Positions 56,538 through 64,000 of a stretch of DNA of 64,000 bases are shown here, in pieces. Under the pieces are notes generated by a model. That model was given only the letters and a program-made list of their open reading frames with translations, did not search any database and was not told the DNA's origin. The first letter of the stretch is position 1. Each line of letters begins with the position of its first letter. The DNA comes from Tetrastigma voinierianum. Its lineage: Eukaryota > Streptophyta > Magnoliopsida > Vitales > Vitaceae. Location of the stretch: assembly GCA_016808115.1 (NCBI GenBank), contig JAEQBH010003948.1, positions 186,001-250,000 of the forward strand, read 5' to 3'. A program made the position numbers and the translations under genes.

Positions 56538-59205
56538 TGTAAAACCCGACGATTGAATATTTATAATAGTAGTTTTTGAAGCTGATTAGAGGGTCGATGA
56601 TAGAAGCGGTGAATTAGAATTTGGGAATGCTCAGGACGTCGTTGGGCTGTGAAGTGATTTTTCGAAAATTATGTAGAGATGCTACTGAGGAATAATGATT
56701 TTTATTATTATATCCGAATGGAGGGGTTTGCAAAGGAATTTGTAAGAAATTTCGGTTCCTGACTTTGGTACGATATTTAGAAGAGAATGAGATTTAAGAG
56801 TGAATAGTGATTTGGGATGGGGTGAGGTACGCGTTGGGGGAATTTTTCGGGAAATTAGGTAGAAAATGTGTCGAGAAATATATCATGAGACTAGCAGGCG
56901 GGATAAAGTGAAGCAGTCCGTTTGGATAGTTTGAGGTGATCGAGCGTAATTCGGGTCAATAATACGCTATTGTCAGGATTCTGGAGTTTTAATGATTTTT
57001 AAATAGATTTCGGTGATTTGAGCACGAAAATTCAATGTGAAGGATTTAGTTAGAAATATTTTATGTTCAAATTTAAATATAGGCAGCCATAGAATATTTT
57101 GACATATAATCGATATAAAAGCAGTAAAAAAGCAGCCAGGAGATAAATACTGCTATAATGGAGATATTTAGTGTACTAGCCAATCAAAATCTTTCTTAAT
57201 GGCTGAAGTTATGATTTAAATAATGGGTAAATGATTTTGGTCTCACTGTAAAAATGGACCTATGAGAGGCTTGGATTAAGGGGTAATTCACTACAATAAC
57301 CAATTGAATTCTTTGACTTAGGGTAATTTTGGAAAGTTGGAATTTAAAAGCAAAATTAGGGATTTAAGTCTCCAAATAGGAGATCACGTATGAGAAGAGA
57401 AAGGAGAAAAGAGAAAGAAAGGGAGAAAGGAGAAGAGGAAGAAAGGAGAAATCAAGTTGGGGAGGTGAGTTTCTTTGTTTTCAAGCTCAGTGATCTTCAA
57501 GTGAGTAATCAAGGAGGAGGAGCCAAGAAACTCCAAGAAACAAGTAGTTTTCATGGTGGGAAAGTTAGGGTTTGATGTTTTCCATGTTTAATGTCTTAAA
57601 TTCTGGTATGGATGTTAAATTGTTTAGGGTTTAATGGTGCTGTTTAATATCCAGTGAGAAAGCCATGGTTTTAGGTTAGGGTTTTGACAAAATCAAGTGA
57701 GTGGGGTTAGGGTTTGATAGTGAATTGTGTCTGTTATGTTGAAATGGTATAATGCATCAGATTTAAGTGTTTGAGTGAAAAGAAAAAAAATGGAAGAAGA
57801 ACATTTTGGTCAATTTTTGGGCGGCAGTCTCAGTACAGGAAATGTCCTGTTTTCTGTTTTGACCAGTTTTGGTATTTTGAAAGCCGCCTTGCTCAATATT
57901 GATCCGATTTGGTGATTTAAGTGGCTACGTAAAATCGGGCATTGAAGGAGAACAAAACTTAAGAAGAAGGTGTCACCAAATTCTGATCGTGGCCCTAAAA
58001 ATTTACTCAAAGTAGGGCCATGTGTAAGCCACTGTCTGGTTCTCAGTACAGGAAATGCTCTGTTTTTCTGTTTCGACCAGCGTTCGTATTTTGGCCATAA
58101 CTTGCTCATTTCTTGCTCGGAAATATGAGTGATTTAAAAATTCTGGAGTAAAATAGGCTTCTAGGGAAAATTTATCTGAAGGAAGTTATGCAAATTTTAA
58201 TCCCAAAGTGCCCAGAAATTGTTTCAAAGTGGGCTGTGTGCAGATTCTGTTCTGTAAACCTAAGTCATGTTGTGCAGATTGTGTTATGTGGTTGAGGGCT
58301 TTAGAGAAGGAATTTTAAACTGAAAAATTTAAAGATGTCGTTGGATATATAAAGGAGGCGATCTGGAGAGTTTCATAAATTTTGAAGACCGTTTGAATAA
58401 TTTTTGAGTCATAAAGTCTATAGAGTGTTGTTGGAAAAAGGTTGGCCAAAATGAATGGGTTTTTAGTGCCTAAGGGTAATTTGTTCATTTGGCGTTAAAT
58501 GAATATTGTATGGTGGATTAAAATGGAAGTTATGATTAATGTATAGTTGTGGTTTTCTTGAAAAAAGGTGCAAAGAAAAAGGACTATCGGACCGGGAAGC
58601 TTGGGGTCGACGCGGGAAGCAAGGCGGGATTGACGGTGAAACAGTGAGTGAAAGCAGTATTTTGAGAATTGAGTTTTTTAAAAAGTGAATGGTTTTAATG
58701 TTAACACGAAGAGTTTAATGTAAGAATTTTTATGTAAATGTTAAGGCATATGGAAATGTTTTATCTTGCATTGTTTTATCTTGCATCAATGCATATATTT
58801 ATATGTGTGATATGTATGCCTTATGTTAAGGTATTATGAAGAAAGTTTAAAAATGTTTAAAGAATACATATGTGTTTTAATGATAAAGTAAAGGATTTAA
58901 ATGTATTTATAAATGTATTTTGAAGAAATCTTTGTTGATGGTAACCCTTCAAAGCCACTGTGTTGTTATGAGCGATATCGCGAAACACTTTAGCGTGTAA
59001 GGATTTAGAGGGTAAAGTTATAGGTTACTAACTGAGGGAAATAGGTGTCTAGAGTAATATCCTTACACGTGATAAAAGTGCTATGGCGGAACCACATGCA
59101 AAGCGTGAGTTTCTCCAGCGACGTAGTGGTTGCTGTTTGAAATGTATTGTCCCTCACCGTCGGTGCAGGAAGCTGTTCGTGTGTTTATTCCAGGTTCCAT
59201 CGGGA

Positions 59206-59262
59206 AAGAAAGAAGGAAAGAAAGAAAGAAAAGAAAAGAAAGAAAGAAAGAAAAGAAAGTTT
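59206..59262 (+). repeat. (GAAA)n microsatellite
   Basis: Runs of gaaa with occasional gaaaa/gaagg. It explains the lysine-rich plus frame and its Phe/Leu-rich shadow here. Confidence 0.9.
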
Positions 59263-60104
59263 TGCGGTACAAATGTTTTAAAAGCATAAATGGATTTTAA
59301 ATGCATAAGTATTTATTGAAAGAAAAGTTTAAGGCATAAATGTTTAAGGTATAAATAGATTTTAATTGTATAAGTATGTATTGTTTTGGTATATCTTGAA
59401 AATGTTATTTTAATGAAAATGTACACTCAACTAGGGCTCCTTTAGCTCATTCTTTTCTATATCTTTCAAAAACACAGGGACCAGGCAGTCTTGATAGAGG
59501 TCACTCTGTACGATTGGTCGAGGCCATTGATGAGACGAGGCGTGATTTCATTGTATATATAATTTTGCATATTGTTCATGTTGAATATTTTGTTAGCCAT
59601 ATATGTATATGTATAAAGTTGAAAAAGGAACTCGTGGGCTTTTGATCTCGGGCCAGTGCGTGGCGGTCGACTTAAGTCAGGCTGAAGCCCAAAAATGTTT
59701 TGATAAAAATGTGCATGGAATTTAAGAGGGTTTGAATGTTTTGATGATTTGAAGTAAACAAATGTATATGTATGTATATTGTGGTGATTGGGTTGTGGAC
59801 GAGAGATCCTACTATGGAAGTATAAAATTAAAGTTTATAAGTGTTTTTAAATGCTTTTATCGGAGTTTTTGCATAATTTCAGTCCAGCAGAGGGAAACCT
59901 AAGCCCGATTTTGAAAAATCCAAGTGTTTGAAAAACAAAAAGAAAAGAAAAGAAAAAAAATTTATCACTTAAAAACCCCCGCATTATTTTCTAAAGATAT
60001 GTTAAGGATTGTAAGGGGGTTAGCTCCATAGTTTGTTGTTGTTTTTAAGGAAAAGTTTCTATATCCGTTGGAATTTGCGGGGAAATCCCTCGGGTTCATG
60101 AGTT

Positions 60105-60540
60105 TAATCCGGTCGGGGATCCTTGATGCATTTCCAGTTAGTGGAGATCTTGCATTGGACTAAAGACCACTGGAGTCTGGGTTCGAATCTGCCGGGAGGC
60201 GAGGAACTCCGGTGGGAATGAGATATCCTATGGTGGGATTTTTGAAGGTACCAGAAGTCCCACGAAGGTGTGGACCCCTGATAAAAGAAGCGCCCAGCAC
60301 ATTGTAGGGTCCACACCCTTCATGACTGCGAGGTGCCACCGGTAACGCAACAGATCCACCCTTACGTAACCCTTCGGGTACCGCCGGGTGGGTCCCACTC
60401 ACGGGAAATATCATGCCCTCCCACTAGGCATTTTCTTTCGCCTCCGTGGGGCTCGAACCAGGACCGGGGCTTAAGGTCGATGGGAACATCTCTACCGTGA
60501 CTGAAGTTAGCTCGGTTGGTAGTAAAATGCTCCCGATGCT
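60105..60540. repeat. Pair of inverted tRNA-SINE-like heads with central hairpin
   Basis: Plus strand 60175-60190 'tctgggttcgaatctg' and minus strand (complement of 60447-60463) 'tcctggttcgagccccac' are both Pol III B-box-like (GGTTCGAANCC). Each is preceded by tRNA-like text ('ttagtggagatcttg'; 'cacggtagagatgttcccatcgacc'), and both are followed by a similar 'ggaggcga...gtggga...gatat' string. They point at each other. Between them GAAGGTGTGGACCC (60264-60277) pairs with GGGTCCACACCCTTC (60307-60321). An A-box-like 'tagctcggttggtagt' is at 60507. Confidence 0.45.
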
Positions 60541-60896
60541 CTGCTTCCCAGTCGTAATCTACGGAAAGCGCGAGAAGGCATGCCTGAAGTGGGTTTCCCC
60601 ACCTGAAGGGTACCCGGTGGTTGCGAAAAGTGAACCTGATCTGAGCACTTGAGGCACCGAGTGATCCGCGAGAGAATGAGACCCCACCGGTGAGAGCTAA
60701 TTGTGTAGTACATGGAAGGGACTATATAGAAATAATGATATACAACCACCATGACTCTCGTTAGTTCTTATTCTTAATTATGACTTTATAATAGTACTAA
60801 TTAGAATGAATGAATAACCGTGTGTAATGCACGACTATAGTGAGAAATATATTTTATTCAAATCATAAATGTATTATCACGAGTCAAGTGGGAGAA

Positions 60897-61245
60897 TGTA
60901 AGATTTTTTTTTATATATGACTCGAGGTGATAAAAGGATTTAATAAATAAAATAAAAGGGTATAATTAATTGGTTTGGGTTGCATCGCTTGATGGAAGCG
61001 GTGGAAATTTAAATGTTTAAATTTAAATTTTAAACCCATGTGTATAAGGTCCTCTCCCTGCCCATGTGGTTTCTCTGAGACGAAAATATTTTACCATCAT
61101 GCATTGATAGTCAAAGATTGTAAAGAAAGGGCAAGGATAAAGTAAAATAAAATTGATTTGACCACTCGTCATTATTGATCCTGTGTTCTGGGTTATTAAT
61201 GAATGAATTGTAGGACCCAGAAAATTATAATTAATTGTTGTTACA
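60897..61245 (+). repeat. LARD 3' LTR (349 bp)
   Basis: Follows the polypurine tract 'aagtgggagaa'. Ends 'gttgttaca', after which ATATA and CPSF73 coding text begin. Confidence 0.88.
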
Positions 61246-61990
61246 ATATAACCACATGCATTTTTATATCGAGAGCACACATGTCAAATAGTTGTCTTGA
61301 AAATCCACTCTGAAGACCACTCGGACTCGCCATCACCACTGATGGACCTACACCGTTAAAATTCTCAATGCTCTACAAAGGAGATATGTGCTTGAAGTCA
61401 AAAGGATTGGAATTTGCAAATTGGTTGCAGATCCTCTCATTCATGGGGTTGATGTATGTCTGGTAAACAACCATGCACCTTTTTCCAAGGGGGGAAGCAT
61501 AATATATGGGGATGTTATTGAGCTCAGGATGGTTAGACCAATACTCATCAAGGATAAGGATTAGTTCTTTAGGCACGCTAAAAGCAAATGCAAGGATTAG
61601 AACCTGACCCCCCTTGAGAAATGGTGGTGGATGAAAAGACATCTGTGAAGCGCTTTTCTCATATTCCCTTACCTCGTGGCATGCCTCACATTCAGGGTGT
61701 GGAGTTGCACACATAAGATTAGGATTCAAATTAATACCAAAATATCCATGAGGGAGAAGCTATGAGATCTCATTGTATGAGATGACAATCTTCTTAGCGA
61801 GAATAGTCTCATAGTGTAAAGTACTCGAACACCTGACAATATGCTCTGACCATAAACACTTTAAGCGCTCGAGAGACGTGCCCAAGCATTTAACACAAAA
61901 TGATATACCATTTGCTTCACAATGTCGTGGAAATCAATAACACCAGAGAAGATGAATTTACTTATGATTCTGAGGAACATTAAAATGAGA
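61246..61990 (-). pseudogene. CPSF73: CPSF73 relic, metallo-beta-lactamase/beta-CASP part
   Basis: CPSF73 is the Zn-dependent endonuclease that cuts pre-mRNA before polyadenylation (family length about 690 aa). The minus strand from about 61950 reads 'VIDFHD', 'GVRVLYT' followed after a one-base insertion by DYSR (motif-4 Asp), a 'GVQLH' equivalent, 'GGQVLILAFAF' for GGRVLIPAFAL, 'LILDEYWSNHPELNNIPIY', 'VYQTYINPMNERICNQFANS' and 'FDFKHISPL'. It then hits an in-frame TAG (61373-61375) and continues 'SIENFNGVGPSVVMASPSG'. It breaks at the LARD boundary at the NAC(I/V)IPGY site. The HxHxDH region lies upstream and was not found. No introns are evident. Confidence 0.9.
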
Positions 61991-62230
61991 TAATCCAGGG
62001 TTACTTTGTGTGACAACCCATTTACTCATAAAGCTCGCCATAAAAATTATTCTTGCTTAGATCGATATAATTCAGGTTTGGGTATACCAAATGTAACCGT
62101 CAGAGAGTATACGATACATGAAATCTTGTAAGGGATGTATAAGAACACAAGTGTCCTGCTTGTAGTATTTTGGAGACTAAAGTAGGAAATGAAGTTTATG
62201 GAACCAGATTTGTGGTATTAAACCAAAGGG
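61991..62230. other. Flank of CPSF73 relic
   Basis: The N-terminal ~140 residues of CPSF73 would be expected on the minus strand here, but only weak or no resemblance is visible. The sequence then grades into an LTR-like region. Confidence 0.4.
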
Positions 62231-64000
62231 TACAATTGTCATTTAACAAAAAAGGATATGTAAGGCATAATTAAAGTTAGAGATGGTGTAGTAGAGATTT
62301 GAAAGTTGGATTTGCAATTAAGAGGAAAGTTAGGGGGTGAAAGTATATTAATGAAAGTTTAAATAGTAAAATAATAATGAATTCTTAGAATTTTTCGAAG
62401 TGCGAAAGTCTTAGATCTCGGATATTGGCAGTCTGCGGCCGGGTTAAGTTCGTCTCGCGAAATCTGATGACCTAGAAAGTTTCGTTTAATTCGAATTTTC
62501 GGAATGTTCTTGCGAATTTCTGGCGTGGGTTTAAAGTGAAGCACGGCAGGGATTTTAGAAAATCTCGAAAAATTTCAAGTATATAAAATATTCGTTTAGG
62601 ATAAATAAAATTGAAACCGGGACGAAATAATTTGTTTCGGGGCTGAAACGGACTAAGAAGTGGAATAAATGGACACGTGGGTCCCACTTGGATAAAAAAA
62701 AATAAAATAAAATAAAAACCAAAAGGAAGTCAAATGGAGGCAGCAGTAACAAACGTGCTGGGGCGTGGTGTACGAGAGGAGAAAAATATTTTCTTTTGCT
62801 TTACTTTCTTCCTTCTCAGTTCCCAATCGGCCGTCGGTTCATTCGGGATAAACACGAAAAGTGCTCTGTGACGAGGGCTACGTGAGTACCAAAAACCTGA
62901 GTTTGTAGGAATTCAAGTCAAATATGCGAAAAACCAAAATTTTAGTTTTTACGGTCCTACCCATTTATTCTAGTGGTGAGATTTTCGGGCCAAAGAAGTT
63001 TAAGTTCTGCAGTGAGGAATTCTGGCGTGGACACACAAAATCTTCGAAGCTTTTTATCGAGTTGAAGAGATGGGAGAATTTCCTACTTACATGTAGTATT
63101 TCGACACAAAAGGTATATAATGGCTTGAATATTCTTAGAGCCATAAATTCGATCCCAATTTTTTAAGGCGGAGTTTAGGAATTTTTAGGAAATTTTAGGA
63201 AATTTTGGGACTATTTCGGTTGATCCGGACTGAATTCGGGACTGTTTTCGGATGATTTTAGTTAAAATTTCGGGATTTTATTCAAGCAGTCCGGGCCATG
63301 AATTACCCGAGAGAAATATTTTGGTGTTTTTAGACTATATGGAAGAATCATTTAGTGAGAATCAAGTCATATGCACATGAATGGCATTTGGGGCTCCACA
63401 TATTTTAATTTTGGTAGCACAAAGTGTGCAAATTGCTTGATTTGTGTCTTCGACGTGTGTGATCTAATACATCACGGTGTGTGTAGAGTGCAAAGCAAAG
63501 GCGGGAAAGTTGTGGAGGCGTAACGAGTTTGCGAGAAGCAAAGAGGTGGTATTACAAACTCGTTTCCAAAATACTAGTGTATTATTATTATTGTCTCAAA
63601 TTATTTACCTTTGAGCACATTTCATGGTTTGGAGTGATATCCCATTTCGTGAAACAACGATGAATTAGTAAGCAAGCAAATGGTTTTGAGTTAAACCATT
63701 TTGAAAAGAAGCATTGGTTTTAAATTGTAAAATGAATTTTTAAGCAAGCAAGCAAGGAAGTAAATGGTTTGAAAAGTTAATAATTTTCGAAGGCACAAGC
63801 AAACAAGTAAGCAAATGGTTTGAACAATTAAACCATTTTTGTGGCAAGCAAGTAAATGGTTTAAGTATATAATAATTTTACAAGGAGCTAAATGTAACAG
63901 CGAGAAAGTTTGAAAAGCAGACTTCCACCAGTTCTAAGCAAACAAAGCCCAGGGTCCAATTCCGTACGTGTTGCAGTGGAGTCGGTGTCTCATACATGCA
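62231..64000 (+). mobile_element. Gypsy LTR-like sequence, cut by the window end
   Basis: Phrases such as 'ttcttagaatttttcgaagtgcgaaag', 'gcggccgggttaa' and 'tcggaatgttcttgcgaatttctggcgtgggtttaaagtg' are typical of plant gypsy LTR U3 regions, similar in style to 56538 onward. It also has 'ggaaattttaggaaatttt' short repeats (63175-63210) and a degenerate array at 63660-63890. The start is uncertain. Frames here are shadows. Confidence 0.45.
63660..63890 (+). repeat. Degenerate minisatellite (aagcaagcaa / aaatggtttgaa)
   Basis: Units of about 50-75 bp combine 'aagcaagcaagtaaatggttt' with 'aaaccatttt' and 'ataatttt'. At least four copies are recognisable (about 63670, 63742, 63792, 63845). Each contains the inverted pair aaatggttt/aaaccattt. 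Confidence 0.7.

Larger units (their letters stand above)
56538..60689 (+). mobile_element. Gypsy-like LTR nested in LARD (right end approximate)
   Basis: Starts TGTAAAACCCGACGATTG at 56538, preceded by GTGAG (56533-56537). GTGAG recurs at 60690-60694, and the sequence beyond it looks again like LARD 3' region, so the insertion probably ends there, although the last bases (ccaccg) are not the canonical CA. It includes a near-duplicate pair (about 57827 and 58040), a GAAA microsatellite (59206-59262) and a GC-rich SINE-like region (60105-60660). The frames inside are not genes. Confidence 0.5.
47011..61245 (+). mobile_element. LARD-like LTR retrotransposon (no coding region), carrying nested LTRs
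   Basis: LTRs 47011-47417 and 60897-61245 match closely ('ataaaagggtataattaattgg', 'tttaaatttaaattttaaaccc', 'ggtcctctccctgcccat'). Both have TGTAAGA...TTACA ends. 47420-47431 is an exact 12-nt tRNA-iMet primer site (TGGTATCAGAGC), and 60886-60896 a polypurine tract (aagtgggagaa). Flanks GTATA (47006-47010) and ATATA (61246-61250) form a 5-bp duplication. Once nested LTRs are removed, about 3.4 kb of AT-rich internal sequence remains without any gag or pol text, so it is non-autonomous. The primer and purine tracts look Copia-like; the superfamily is inferred. Confidence 0.85.

Noticed and set aside
57390..57575. Lys/Glu-rich 61-codon plus frame
   Set aside because: It comes from a simple purine-rich run (gagaaaggag) within an LTR-like region.
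59081..59289. Frames on both strands over the GAAA run
   Set aside because: Microsatellite artefact.

Overview
The window is a block of flowering-plant nuclear DNA (most likely eudicot) dominated by decayed, nested LTR retrotransposons. The evidence is Ty3/gypsy elements of the chromovirus Tekay/Del type and the Athila type, tRNA-iMet and tRNA-Asp type primer binding sites, a large retrotransposon derivative (LARD), and relics of two ordinary plant gene families. No rRNA, tRNA, CRISPR or intact protein gene is visible. Nearly every open frame longer than 60 codons is a shadow, or a short piece of a frameshifted retroelement or gene.

Layout, left to right. 1-530: GC-rich LTR tail rich in GTCGCGAC. 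968-2432: solo Tekay-type LTR with a perfect 5-bp target duplication. 2438-5100: poorly classified DNA ending in a CT-rich, 5'UTR-like stretch. 5112-6925: a giant foldback whose two ~0.85-kb arms flank a ~78-bp loop, followed by a third arm copy (7043-7450). 7990-13054 (+): an F-box/LRR gene relic broken by a 730-bp hAT-like insertion (8515-9244), a solo LTR (9512-10866) and an array of ~103-bp repeats (11064-11810). 13508-14095: tandem LTR-like units. 15426-15684: a possible tiny two-exon gene beside a telomere-like repeat. 16900-17545: GC-rich tract and a 148-bp triplication. 18720-23430 (-): truncated Tekay element with gag, protease and RT. About 23433-34572: an LTR-like sequence apparently split by a minus-strand Athila element (24887-33466) that keeps gag, protease and a Transposase_32-like ORF but has lost RT and integrase.

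The most informative part is 37235-61990. A minus-strand relic of CPSF73 (the mRNA 3'-end-cleavage endonuclease) can be read in three pieces: 61990-61246, 47010-46842 and 38038-37235. They are separated by a LARD (47011-61245) and a Tekay element (38039-46844). Joining the two sides of the LARD restores the CPSF73 reading and explains its 5-bp duplication. The LARD itself holds three minus-strand solo LTRs of the 2-kb Tekay family (47729-49612, 50431-52372, 52990-55003) and another gypsy-like LTR (from 56538). 62230-64000 is a further LTR-like sequence cut by the window edge.

Nothing here works as a functional gene set. The value of the window is as a record of insertion order: genes first, then LARD and Tekay, then solo LTRs inside the LARD. 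Small indels are unusually dense in every class of sequence, which suggests either great age or consensus error in the assembly.
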